Part shown: positions 15,002-22,800 of the stretch, in pieces
Layout: the number at the start of each line of letters is the position of its first letter
Position numbering within the stretch: position 1 is the stretch's first letter
Assembly: GCA_903899845.1 (NCBI GenBank)
Contig: CAIUKV010000229.1
Coordinates: 1 to 49,667, forward strand
Direction of reading: 5' to 3'
DNA from: an uncultured Actinomycetes bacterium
GTDB lineage: Bacteria > Actinomycetota > Acidimicrobiia > IMCC26256 > PALSA-555
Length of the DNA: 49,667 nt
Translations under genes and position numbers: made by a program
The notes under the pieces: model-generated
The model's input: the letters and a program-made list of their open reading frames with translations, nothing else
The model's database searches: none
What the model was told of the DNA's origin: nothing

Positions 15002-15009
15002 GCGGGCGG

Positions 15010-15019
15010 AGGCTACCGT
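15010..15019. promoter_or_regulatory. Superimposed divergent -10 boxes (AGGCTACCGT)
   Basis: Rightward, TACCGT (15014-15019) lies 5 bases before GTG 15025 and 8 before ATG 15028 of dapA. Leftward, TAGCCT (15015-15010) lies 8 bases before GTG 15001 of the transporter. The two hexamers share the central TA pair, so RNA polymerase could open the same site in either direction. Confidence 0.45.
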
Positions 15020-15024
15020 GCCGG

Positions 15025-15939
15025 GTGATGCCGACCCCGTCCCTCCGCGGTGTGTACGTCCCGCTGATCACCCCGTTCGCCGCCGACGGCTCGGTGGCGC
15101 TCGACGCGTTGGAAGGCCTCGCGTCGGGGTACCTCGACGCCGGTGCCGCCGGGCTGGTCCCGCTCGGGACCACCGGGGAGGCGCCCCTGCTCGACGCCGA
15201 CGAGAAGCGGGCCGTGGTCGAGGTGTGTGCACGCGTGGGGCGGGAGCGGGGCGCCCAGGTCATCGTCGGCTCGGGGTCGAACAACACCGCCGCGACGCTG
15301 GCCGCCACCGAGGCGTACGCCGCGGTCGCGGGGGTCACCCACGCGATGATCGTCGTGCCGTACTACGTCCGCCCGAGCCAGGCCGGCATCGTCGCCCACA
15401 TCCGCGCCGCGGCCGACGCGAGCCCGGTGCCGGTGGTCGTCTACAACATCCCACTGCGGACGGGCCGTGTGCTCGAGGCCGCCGGGATGCTCGAGCTCGC
15501 CGCCCACCCCAACGTCGTGGGGGTCAAGCAGGCGGTCGACGGGATCGACGTCGCGACGCTCGAGATCCTGGCCCGGGCCCCGGCTGACTTCGCCGTGCTC
15601 GGCGGTGACGACCCGTACCTGCTCCCGACCGTGCTCATGGGCGGCGCCGGCGCGATCTGCGCGTCGGCGCACGTGTGCACCGAGCACTTCGTGCGCATGA
15701 TCGAGTGTGGCCTCGCCGGCGACATCGCCGGTGGACGCCTCCGCCACGAGGCGCTCCTCCCGGTGGTGCAGGCCTGCTTCGCCGAGCCGAACCCGGCGGT
15801 GTTCAAGGCCGTGCTCCACGCCCAGGGTCGGATCCCGACGCCCGATCTCCGGCTCCCGCTGCTCGCGGCGAGCGCCGGGGCGCGTGACGCCGCCCTCGCC
15901 GCGATCGAGGCCGCCGAGGCGCGGATCGCGGCAGGGTGA
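15025..15939 (+). CDS. dapA: 4-hydroxy-tetrahydrodipicolinate synthase
   Basis: The 304-residue protein is a class I aldolase-type TIM barrel. GVYVPLITPF starts it, GTTGEAPLL binds the pyruvate carboxylate, YNIPLRTG provides the proton-relay Tyr (Y140), and VVGVKQAVDG carries the Schiff-base Lys (K168). It condenses pyruvate with aspartate semialdehyde, the first committed step towards diaminopimelate and lysine. lysA lies 16 kb away in the same window. The start may be GTG 15025 or ATG 15028. It converges on the DAHP synthase gene with a hairpin between them. Confidence 0.9.
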   Translation: MMPTPSLRGVYVPLITPFAADGSVALDALEGLASGYLDAGAAGLVPLGTTGEAPLLDADEKRAVVEVCARVGRERGAQVIVGSGSNNTAATLAATEAYAAVAGVTHAMIVVPYYVRPSQAGIVAHIRAAADASPVPVVVYNIPLRTGRVLEAAGMLELAAHPNVVGVKQAVDGIDVATLEILARAPADFAVLGGDDPYLLPTVLMGGAGAICASAHVCTEHFVRMIECGLAGDIAGGRLRHEALLPVVQACFAEPNPAVFKAVLHAQGRIPTPDLRLPLLAASAGARDAALAAIEAAEARIAAG

Positions 15940-15944
15940 CGCGC

Positions 15945-15960
15945 CCGGCCGACGGGCCGG
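15945..15960. terminator. Bidirectional hairpin CCGGCC-GACG-GGCCGG
   Basis: A perfect 6-bp GC stem with a 4-base loop fills the gap between the convergent dapA and DAHP synthase stops. It lacks a T tract, as is common for actinobacterial terminators. Confidence 0.5.
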
Positions 15961-17364
15961 TCAGCGCCGCAGCAGCTCGGCGACGCGGAAGGCGAGGTCG
16001 AGCGACTGCCGGGCGTTGAGCCGGGGGTCGCACATTGTCTCGTAGCGCTCCTCGAGGTGCTCGTCGAGGACCTCGTCCGAGCCACCGAGGCACTCGGTGA
16101 CGTTCTCGCCGGTCAGCTCCACGTGCACGCCCCCGGGCGCGACGCCCGCAGCGTCGCAGGCGGCGAAGAACCCTTCGATCTCGCGCATGATGTCGTCGAG
16201 GCGACGGGTCTTGTAGCCGCTCGCGTGGGTGAACGTGTTCGCGTGCATCGGGTCGCAGGCCCAGACGACCGGGTGCCGGGCGGCAGTGACGTCGCGCAGG
16301 ACCGGGGGGAGGGCGTCGCCGATCCGGTCGGCGCCCATCCGGGTGAAGAGCACGAGGCGCCCCGGGCGCCGGTCCGGGTTCAGCCGGTCGCAGAGGGCCA
16401 CGACCTCGTCGGGGGCCACGTCGGCGCCGAGCTTCACGCCGATCGGGTTCTCGACCCCCGACAGGAACTCCACGTGGGCGGCGTCGAGCTGGCGGGTGCG
16501 CTCGCCGATCCAGAGCAGGTGGGCCGAGCAGTCGTACCAGTCGCCGGTGAGGCTGTCGCGCCGGGTGAGGGCCTCCTCGTACCCGAGGAGGAGGGCCTCG
16601 TGGGCGACCCAGAAATCGACCTCGTGGAGGGTCTCGGTGCCGAGGTCGATGCCACAGGCGGCCATGAAGCGCAGGGCCCGCTCGATCTCGTTGGCCAGGG
16701 CGAGGTAGCGCTGGCCCTCACGGCTCGACGCGACGAACTCCTGGTTCCAGGCGTGGACGCGGGTGAGATCGGCGAAGCCGCCCTTGGTGAAGGCGCGCAC
16801 CAGGTTCAGGGTGGACGCCGACTGGTGGTACGCCTGCACGAGGCGACGCGGGTCGGGGCGGCGGGCGGCGGCCTCGAACGCGAAGTCGTTGACGGTGTCG
16901 CCCCGGAAGGACGGCAGCTCGACGCCGTCGCGGGTCTCGGTCGGCGACGAGCGGGGCTTGGAGAACTGCCCGGCCATGCGGCCCACCTTCACGGTGGGGA
17001 CCCCACTGCCGTAGGTGAGCACCACCGACATCTGCAGGATGATCTTGAGCTTGTCGCGGATGGCGTCGGCCGAGAACGCGGTGAACGACTCGGCGCAGTC
17101 GCCGGCCACGAGGAGGAAGGCCCGGCCCTCGGCCGCGGCCGCGAGCTGGTCGGAGAGGCTGCGGGCCTCACCGGCGAAGACCAGCGGGGGCTGGCGGCGC
17201 AGCTCGGCCAGGGCGGCCTCGAGGGCCTCGGGGTCGGGCCAGTCGGGCTGTTGCGCCGCGGGGCGGTCGCGCCAGCGCTCGGGGGTCCACGCATCGGTGG
17301 CGGCAGCGTCGGCGGGCACGTCGGCGGGCACGTCGGCGGAGGACAGGGGCACGGTGGGCATCAT
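15961..17364 (-). CDS. aroG: Class II 3-deoxy-7-phosphoheptulonate (DAHP) synthase
   Basis: The 467-residue protein is a plant/actinobacterial type II DAHP synthase. It contains AGDCAESF, RMAGQFSKPRS, GDTVNDFAFE, LHEVDFWVAHE, NPIGVKLG, RMGADRI and WACDPMHANT, which carry the phosphate- and metal-binding residues. It condenses erythrose-4-phosphate and phosphoenolpyruvate at the entry to the shikimate pathway. The N-terminus has a small VPADVPADAA repeat (12-bp DNA repeat). Two adjacent ATG codons at 17364 and 17361 can start it. The leader holds two 11-bp direct repeats (17376-17397). It lies 42 bases downstream of bpa. Confidence 0.95.
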   Translation of the reverse strand: MMPTVPLSSADVPADVPADAAATDAWTPERWRDRPAAQQPDWPDPEALEAALAELRRQPPLVFAGEARSLSDQLAAAAEGRAFLLVAGDCAESFTAFSADAIRDKLKIILQMSVVLTYGSGVPTVKVGRMAGQFSKPRSSPTETRDGVELPSFRGDTVNDFAFEAAARRPDPRRLVQAYHQSASTLNLVRAFTKGGFADLTRVHAWNQEFVASSREGQRYLALANEIERALRFMAACGIDLGTETLHEVDFWVAHEALLLGYEEALTRRDSLTGDWYDCSAHLLWIGERTRQLDAAHVEFLSGVENPIGVKLGADVAPDEVVALCDRLNPDRRPGRLVLFTRMGADRIGDALPPVLRDVTAARHPVVWACDPMHANTFTHASGYKTRRLDDIMREIEGFFAACDAAGVAPGGVHVELTGENVTECLGGSDEVLDEHLEERYETMCDPRLNARQSLDLAFRVAELLRR

Positions 17365-17406
17365 CGGGTTCCGGTCGGGTGGGGTCCGGGTGGGGTCGGA
17401 CGCAGG

Positions 17407-17931
17407 CTAGAGATAGCCGCTGGGCGGGTTGGGCCCCCCCGGCTGCGCCAGCTCGAGGGCGCGCCGACGGCGCATCTCCTCGAGCTGGGACTGGGCGACG
17501 GCCTGCTGGGTGAACAGCGTGGCCTGGATGCCGTGGAACAGGCCCTCGAGCCAGCCGACGAGCTGGGCCTGGGCGAGACGCAGCTCCGACTCGGTCGGGG
17601 TGTCCTGCTCGAGGGGGAGCACCACCTCGGCGAGCTCGGCCTGCAGGTCGGGGGACAGCACCGACTCGAGCTCGGAGAGCGACTTCTCGTGGATCTCGCG
17701 CAGGCGACGACGGCCGGCGTCGTCGAGCGGGGCCCGGCGCACCTCGTCGAGCATCGACCGCACCATCGACGCGATCCGGATCAGCTTGGTCGGCTGGGTG
17801 ACCTGCTCGGCCGTCTCGTCGTCGCCCCCGGCCTCGCCGTCGCTCGGGAGTCCGGTCCGCGCGAGGTCGCCGGACGGCACCAGGATCTCGGGGCGGACGC
17901 GCTCGCGTTCGCTGGTCTCGTCGTCGCTCAT
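17407..17931 (-). CDS. bpa: Bacterial proteasome activator Bpa
   Basis: The 174-residue, mostly helical protein matches the Bpa (DUF2587, Rv3780) family: VRSMLDEVRRAPLD and LSELESVLSPDLQAEL form the ring-building four-helix region, followed by LVGWLEGLFHGIQA and a C-terminal SGYL. The C-terminal GQYL-like tail is what opens the 20S proteasome gate in the family, and the SGYL end here fits that. Bpa delivers proteins to the proteasome without ATP. No proteasome subunit genes are in the window. The ATG gives MSDDETSER; a longer in-frame extension to 18075 overlaps the SDR gene and is not supported. Confidence 0.92.
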   Translation of the reverse strand: MSDDETSERERVRPEILVPSGDLARTGLPSDGEAGGDDETAEQVTQPTKLIRIASMVRSMLDEVRRAPLDDAGRRRLREIHEKSLSELESVLSPDLQAELAEVVLPLEQDTPTESELRLAQAQLVGWLEGLFHGIQATLFTQQAVAQSQLEEMRRRRALELAQPGGPNPPSGYL

Positions 17932-18019
17932 GGAGGGCTCCCGATCGGCGGCTCTCCATGCTACGGAGTCCGGGGGGCTCCGAGGCACCCGGTTCCGGGC
18001 TCCGAGGGCCGCCCCGGAC

Positions 18020-18826
18020 TCAGGGTCCGGCCGGGTCCGTCCGTTCGGACAGGTCCGGCACCTGTCCGACGGCACCCTCCACCCGGGGGCCGGGGACCCG
18101 GCGGAACCCGTACGGGGTCGCGGGCCGCCCCGGCTGGCACACCCAGCAGGATCCGGTGGCCTCGGCCGGGGCCTGGGCCGCGGTCACCACCGCCTCGGCG
18201 ATCTGCGCCGGGTCCATCAGCGGGAACCCGGCGGCGTCGAGGGCCTCGCGGATCTCGGGCCCGAGGATGGCGGTGTCGGTGAGGCCGGGGCACACGGCGT
18301 GCACCGCGATGCCGTCGTCGGCCAGTCCGGGGGCGATGGACCGCACGAGGCCGACGACCGCGTGCTTGGTGAGGGCGTAGACGGGGTCGGGGGCGAAGGC
18401 CATGAGGCCGGCCAGGGACGCCGTGGCCACGATGACCCCGCCGCCGCGGGCCCGCATCGCCCGGATCGCGGCGCGGGCCGTGAAGACCACGCCGTCGACG
18501 TTGGGCCCGAGGATGCGCCGATAGTCGGCGTCGGCGAGGTCGGCGAGGTCGGCGACGCCGATGGCGATCCCGGCGTTGGCGACCGCGAGGTCCGGTCCGC
18601 CCAGACGCGCCGCGCACTCGGCGAACGCGGTGTCGACCTCGGACGCGACGCCGACGTCGGCCACGACGGCGATGCCGCCCACGGCGTCGGCGACGACGCC
18701 GGCCGCGACCGGGTCGCGGTCGACGACGCAGACGGCCATCCCCTCGGCGGCGAGGCGGTGCACGGTGGCCCGCCCGATCCCCGACCCCCCGCCGGTGACG
18801 AGTGCGATCCGTCCGTCGAGCTCCAT
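18020..18826 (-). CDS. Short-chain dehydrogenase/reductase
   Basis: The 268-residue protein is a classical SDR. TGGGSGIG near residue 11 binds the dinucleotide, NAGIAIG is the NAG motif, and the catalytic set is S of ATASLAG with Y and K of VYALTKHA. D39-R of VVDRDP favours NAD(H). After the usual domain, a C-terminal stretch of about 40 residues (CWVCQPGRPATPYGFR onward) is present as in some mycofactocin- or cholesterol-related SDRs, but no partner gene indicates a pathway. The ATG has TACGGT 6 bases upstream on its strand. Confidence 0.9.
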   Translation of the reverse strand: MELDGRIALVTGGGSGIGRATVHRLAAEGMAVCVVDRDPVAAGVVADAVGGIAVVADVGVASEVDTAFAECAARLGGPDLAVANAGIAIGVADLADLADADYRRILGPNVDGVVFTARAAIRAMRARGGGVIVATASLAGLMAFAPDPVYALTKHAVVGLVRSIAPGLADDGIAVHAVCPGLTDTAILGPEIREALDAAGFPLMDPAQIAEAVVTAAQAPAEATGSCWVCQPGRPATPYGFRRVPGPRVEGAVGQVPDLSERTDPAGP

Positions 18827-18832
18827 GCCCGC

Positions 18833-18838
18833 ACCGTA
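18833..18838 (-). promoter_or_regulatory. -10 box (TACGGT on minus strand) of the SDR gene
   Basis: TACGGT, 6 bases (GCGGGC), then ATG 18826. The spacing fits a leaderless transcript. Confidence 0.5.
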
Positions 18839-18879
18839 TCCCGGTCCCGGCCCGGGTGCCGTCGTGCTATGACGGTCCC

Positions 18880-19914
18880 GTGCGGTTCTCGCTGTCGCTC
18901 CCGCTGCTGAAGGACCGCTCGCACGCGGATCCGTACCGCGAGACGTACGACCTGGCGGTGGTCGCCGAGGAGTGCGGGTTCGACACCGTCACCATCGGGC
19001 ACCACCACTTCATGCCCGGCAACCTCGCCGACCCGCTCACCTTCCTGGCCGCGGTCGCGGCGCGCACGTCGACCGTTCGGGTGGGCACCGGGATCTTCCA
19101 GCTGCCGATCCACAACCCGGTCCGGGTGGCCGAGCAGGTGGCCACGATCGACGAGCTCTCCGGCGGCCGCATCTCGCTCGGCGTCGGCCTCGGCTGGTGG
19201 CCGCTCGAGTACGAGGTCATGGGCTCGGACTTCGCGACCCGGGGTGCGCGGATGGAGGAGGCGTTGACCATCCTGCGGCAGGTCTGGACCGAGGAGCGCA
19301 CGAGCTTCGACGGGCGGTTCTGGTCGTTCCCCGAGCTCACCGTGCACCCCCGACCCGTGCAGCAGCCGCACCCACCCCTGTGGGTGGCGGGCGTGGCCGA
19401 CGCCGCGGTCGACCGCGCCGCCCGCCTCGGCGACGCGTGGGTGTGCGGACCGGTGCAGTCGCTGGCGAAGGCGCAGTCGTGCCTCGCGGTGTACCGCGAC
19501 GGCTGCGCCCGGGAGTCCCGGACCCCGGCGTGGATCCTGCGCCGGTACGCGTGGATCGGCTCCGACCGTCGGCAGGTGCTCGACGAGGTGCTGCCCACCT
19601 ACGTCGACGGGCTCATGGAGCACTGGCGCGAGTCGGTCGAGGACGACGTCGAGCGGGCGCTGTTCGCCCGCATCGACGCGGGCGACGACGTCGGACCCGA
19701 GGAGATCGCCGCCGACCGGCTCGTCTACGGCGCCCCCGACGACGCCGTCGCGCAGATCGCGCGCTACCGGGAGCTCACCGGCTGCGATCACGTGCACCTG
19801 GCGTTCGGTGCGGGACTCCCGGCCGACACCGGCATGGCGTCACTCGGGGACTTCGCCGCCATCGCCGAGATGATCCGGCTGGTGGGCCATGAGGTGATCC
19901 CGGCGTTCGCATGA
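18880..19914 (+). CDS. LLM class (probably F420-dependent) oxidoreductase
   Basis: The 344-residue protein has the luciferase-like monooxygenase barrel: VRFSLSLPLL start, GFDTVTIGHHHF, VGTGIFQLPIHNPVRVAEQ, SGGRISLGVGLGWWPLEY and PPLWVAGVAD. Actinobacterial members of this kind usually use F420, less often FMN. The substrate is unknown. The GTG gives the canonical N-terminus. The stop overlaps the ATG of the nucleotidyltransferase gene by 4 bases, so this oxidoreductase is physically joined to the glycosylation operon, although it might only be an upstream neighbour. Confidence 0.88.
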   Translation: MRFSLSLPLLKDRSHADPYRETYDLAVVAEECGFDTVTIGHHHFMPGNLADPLTFLAAVAARTSTVRVGTGIFQLPIHNPVRVAEQVATIDELSGGRISLGVGLGWWPLEYEVMGSDFATRGARMEEALTILRQVWTEERTSFDGRFWSFPELTVHPRPVQQPHPPLWVAGVADAAVDRAARLGDAWVCGPVQSLAKAQSCLAVYRDGCARESRTPAWILRRYAWIGSDRRQVLDEVLPTYVDGLMEHWRESVEDDVERALFARIDAGDDVGPEEIAADRLVYGAPDDAVAQIARYRELTGCDHVHLAFGAGLPADTGMASLGDFAAIAEMIRLVGHEVIPAFA

Positions 19915-21092
19915 GGCGCGCCGCGTGGGTGCGCGGCACCGACCGGATCCTGGGCCGCCCGCCCCGGGGGCCACGTCCGGCCTGGCTGCCGGCGGGTCCG
20001 GACGACCTCGTGCTGCGGGCCGCGCTGCGCGCCGACGCCGACGGGCGCTCGGCCTGGGACGCGTACTGCGCGTGGGCCGGGGTCCCGTCCCCGGAGCACG
20101 AGCGGCTCCTGCCCCTGGTCGCCGCCACCCGGGCGGCCGACAGCCCCGACGGGCCGCTGCTCGCTCGGGGCCGGGCCCGGCGGCGCCACACCCGGGTCCG
20201 CCTCCGCTGGCTCGTGCACGCGGCGGCCCCGGTCCTCGGGGACCTGGCGACGGACGGGCGCCCGGTGATGGTGCTGAAGGGCCTCCCCCTCGCCCTCCGC
20301 CACTACCACGACCCGGGCCTGCGCCCGCTGCACGACGTCGACGTGCTCGTGCGACCCCGCGACTTCGCCGCGACGCTGGACCGCCTGCGGTCCCGGGGCT
20401 ACACCACCCGCGTCGTCGTGGACCCCGCCTTCGTGGTCGATGCACGCGGCGTGGATCTGGAGGCGCCGGGGAACGGGCCCGCCCTGGACCTGCACTGGCA
20501 GGTGCACCGGTCGGTCGCCCTGCGCGGTGCCCCGGCGGCCTGGGGGCCACGGTTCTTCGACCGTGACCGACCCGACGACCCGGTCTGGGCGCGCTCGGTC
20601 CCCCTCGAGGTCGGGGGCGCGACCGTGCGGGCGCCCTCGGCGGCCGACCTGCTCGTGCACGTCATCGCCCACGGCGCCGCCGTCGGCCGGGAGCCTGCGC
20701 TGCGCTGGGCGGCCGACGCCGCCGTGCTGATCCGGGGCGGTGGCGTCGACTGGGACGTCTTGGTCGCGGACGCCGCGCGTCGCGGGGTGACGCCCGAGAT
20801 CGCCGACGCGCTCGGGTACCTCGCCGATGCGCTCGGCGTCGCGGTTCCTGCCGACGCGCGCGCCCGGCTCGACGCCATTGCGCCCGGCCGGCGCACCGTG
20901 GTGGCCTACGCGGCGCGGACCGGTCCACCTCCGCCCACCCGGATGCGGCTGCGTCGCCACGCCCTCACCTGGGCGGCCCGGACCGCCACGGAGCCGATCA
21001 GGACCTCCCTCGTGGCGATCCCCCGCTACGCCGCCGCGTTGGCCCGGCGGGACCGGACCGGTGCTGCGGGTGCCGGGAGCCCGACGCCGTGA
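19911..21092 (+). CDS. NTP_transf_5-type nucleotidyltransferase family protein
   Basis: The 393-residue protein contains VMVLKGLPLALRHY followed by DPGLRPLHDVDVLVRP, the KG and R-x3-D-x-D (D142, D144) pattern of the nucleotidyltransferase family often found beside PqqD-like and HprK-like genes. A second conserved block is PSAADLLVHVIAHGA and RWAADAAVLI. The enzyme should transfer a nucleotide to an unknown acceptor. ATGA overlap couples it to the oxidoreductase gene, and GTGA overlap couples it to the glycosyltransferase downstream. The co-occurring PqqD and kinase genes suggest action on a peptide or on a surface-polymer precursor. Confidence 0.8.
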   Translation: MRRAAWVRGTDRILGRPPRGPRPAWLPAGPDDLVLRAALRADADGRSAWDAYCAWAGVPSPEHERLLPLVAATRAADSPDGPLLARGRARRRHTRVRLRWLVHAAAPVLGDLATDGRPVMVLKGLPLALRHYHDPGLRPLHDVDVLVRPRDFAATLDRLRSRGYTTRVVVDPAFVVDARGVDLEAPGNGPALDLHWQVHRSVALRGAPAAWGPRFFDRDRPDDPVWARSVPLEVGGATVRAPSAADLLVHVIAHGAAVGREPALRWAADAAVLIRGGGVDWDVLVADAARRGVTPEIADALGYLADALGVAVPADARARLDAIAPGRRTVVAYAARTGPPPPTRMRLRRHALTWAARTATEPIRTSLVAIPRYAAALARRDRTGAAGAGSPTP

Positions 21093-22306
21093 CCGTCGAC
21101 CCACGCGCCGTGGCGGTGATCGACGCCGGGTGGCCCGACCCGACCCGATCGGCAGGGGAGCGTGCGACGGTGGACCTGGTCGACGCGCTCGTCGCCCGTG
21201 GGGACCTCGTCACGATCGTGGGCCTCGGGCGCGACCCGCGCGAACACTCCGGCCTCGGGGCCGTGCTCGCGTCGCGGGGTGCGCAAGTCCACCCGACGGT
21301 CGGGCTCGCGGCGGTCGCGACGGTGCTCGACGCCGAGCGCTGCGGGCTCGTCTTCGTGCAGCGCCCCGGTCCGATGGTGCGCGTCGCTCCGGTGCTCGCG
21401 GCGCGGCCCGAGGTCGCGGTGGTGCACTGCGGGCACGACCTCCACGCCGAGCGACTCGGGGCCGAGGCGGCGGTGCTCGGCACCGACCCGCGGCGGGCCC
21501 GCCTGCTCGCGGTGGCCGAACGGGCCGCCCGGCATGCAGCGGACGTGACGACCTACCCGAGCGCGACCGAGGCGGCGGTCGCGGAGGCGACCGACGCCCC
21601 TGGCGTCTCCACCCAGTCCCGGGTGGTCGCGGTGCCGTACTACCGCCTCGGGCCGGGCGACCTCGACCGGGGCGCCCGACCGGATTCGGGTCGACGGGGG
21701 ATCCTGCTGGTGGGTGGCGCCGATCACGCGCCGAACCGTGACGCCCTCGCGTGGACGGTCGCCGAGGTGCTGCCCCGGCTGCGCCGCGCCGGTGTCGACG
21801 ATCCGGTGACCGTGGTGGGGGACTGGCCGGCCGCGCGCCGCCCGCGGTCGACGGACGGGCTGCGGTTCACGGGCCGGGTCGACGACGCCACGCTGCGCGC
21901 GCTGCACCACGACCACCGCCTGCTCCTCGCTCCGCTGCGCTTCGGCGCCGGAGCCAAGCGCAAGGTGGTCGCGGCGATGGGGCTGGGCCTGCCGGTGGTG
22001 ACCACGGCGGTGGGTGCGCGCGGCCTGCTGGTGCGTGACGCCGGTCCGGGCGACGGGGTGATGGTCGCCGACACGCCCGACGCGCTGGCCGACGCCGTGC
22101 GCGCGCTCGCCGATCGGGAGCGGTGGCGCGCGTGCACCCGGGCGGCGCACGCCGCGGTGACGGTCGTCTACGGCGTCGATCCGTATGATCGCTCGGTGGA
22201 GATCACCGCGCGCCTCGCCGGCGGCGTCCGGGACGCCCGCACGGGGTTCCGGGCCCGGGAGACCTCCGCACGAGGGGGACTGCGTGACGTGAGGGGGACT
22301 GCATGA
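21089..22306 (+). CDS. GT4-like glycosyltransferase
   Basis: The 405-residue protein has a GT-B layout. The N-half holds SAGERATVDLVDALVARG and VVHCGHDLHAERLG. The C-half has LLVGGADHAPNRDA, LRFTGRVDDATL and the nucleotide-sugar motif RFGAGAKRKVVAAMGLGLPVV near residue 290. It should transfer a sugar to an unidentified acceptor in the cytosol. The start overlaps the nucleotidyltransferase stop (GTGA) and the stop lies in the second unit of the 19-bp repeat at 22272-22328, so its C-terminal residues RGGLRDVRGTA are encoded by that repeat. Confidence 0.88.
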   Translation: MTVDPRAVAVIDAGWPDPTRSAGERATVDLVDALVARGDLVTIVGLGRDPREHSGLGAVLASRGAQVHPTVGLAAVATVLDAERCGLVFVQRPGPMVRVAPVLAARPEVAVVHCGHDLHAERLGAEAAVLGTDPRRARLLAVAERAARHAADVTTYPSATEAAVAEATDAPGVSTQSRVVAVPYYRLGPGDLDRGARPDSGRRGILLVGGADHAPNRDALAWTVAEVLPRLRRAGVDDPVTVVGDWPAARRPRSTDGLRFTGRVDDATLRALHHDHRLLLAPLRFGAGAKRKVVAAMGLGLPVVTTAVGARGLLVRDAGPGDGVMVADTPDALADAVRALADRERWRACTRAAHAAVTVVYGVDPYDRSVEITARLAGGVRDARTGFRARETSARGGLRDVRGTA

Positions 22307-22328
22307 CGCGAGGTGGACTGCATGAGGA
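22272..22328 (+). repeat. 19-bp tandem repeat x3, each with a ribosome-binding site and start codon
   Basis: The units start at 22272, 22291 and 22310. Each reads GAGG(G/T)GGACTGC then GTGA or ATGA. They hold a purine-rich ribosome-binding site about 5 bases before a start codon (GTG 22284, ATG 22303, ATG 22322). As 19 is not a multiple of 3, the three starts lie in three frames. Unit 1 would encode only two residues (GTG ACG TGA), unit 2 starts the PqqD-like gene, and unit 3 opens a 39-codon frame. Confidence 0.9.
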
Positions 22329-22800
22329 TGGTCGATCGAGCGCCGGCGACGCCGACAGCGGACGGGTCGCGGGAGCCGCGGCACCCGGCCCGGTCGACGA
22401 CCGGCTGGACCAGCCCTACGAGCTGTGCACCCCGGCGGTGATCAGCGACGAGGTCGACGGTGAGATCCTGGCCATCGACCTCGAGCGCGGCATCTACTAC
22501 GTGGTCGCGCCCGCCTCCGCGGGGGTCTGGCGGGCGCTCACCACCGGGGTGCCGCCCCGAGCGATCGTCGCCGGCCGGGACCCAGCGGCGGCCAGCGCAG
22601 TGCTCGACTTCCTCGACCGCCTGCGCACGTCGGGTCTCGTGCGCGTCGCGAGCGTCCCTGCGGCCCCGACCGGTCCGGTCGAGTGGGCGGGCGGTCCGCT
22701 TGAGGTCGAGGCCCACGACGACATGGCCGACCTCCTCGGCCTCGACCCGATCCACGACGCCGACGACACGCACGGATGGCCGACGCCCCGGGAGGACTGA
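22303..22800 (+). CDS. PqqD-like peptide chaperone (RRE-type)
   Basis: The 165-residue protein contains the PqqD fold at about residues 38-115: YELCTPAVISDEVDGEILAI, then GIYYVVAPASAGVWRAL and an SAVLDFLDRL helix. PqqD domains bind the leader of a ribosomal peptide and bring it to a modifying enzyme. The acidic C-terminal tail DMADLLGLDPIHDADDTHGWP resembles the tail of PqqD-like proteins associated with HprK-like kinases. ATG 22303 is in the second repeat unit and overlaps the glycosyltransferase stop (ATGA). The end overlaps the fusion gene by 25 bases. No precursor peptide gene is evident. Confidence 0.85.
   Translation: MTRGGLHEDGRSSAGDADSGRVAGAAAPGPVDDRLDQPYELCTPAVISDEVDGEILAIDLERGIYYVVAPASAGVWRALTTGVPPRAIVAGRDPAAASAVLDFLDRLRTSGLVRVASVPAAPTGPVEWAGGPLEVEAHDDMADLLGLDPIHDADDTHGWPTPRED

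Noticed and set aside
22322-22441. A 39-codon ORF starting at the third 19-bp unit, as a possible precursor peptide
   Set aside because: It lies entirely out of frame inside the PqqD-like gene, with shadow-frame composition (Arg, Pro, Thr) and no leader-like conservation that I can judge. I keep it only as part of the repeat observation.
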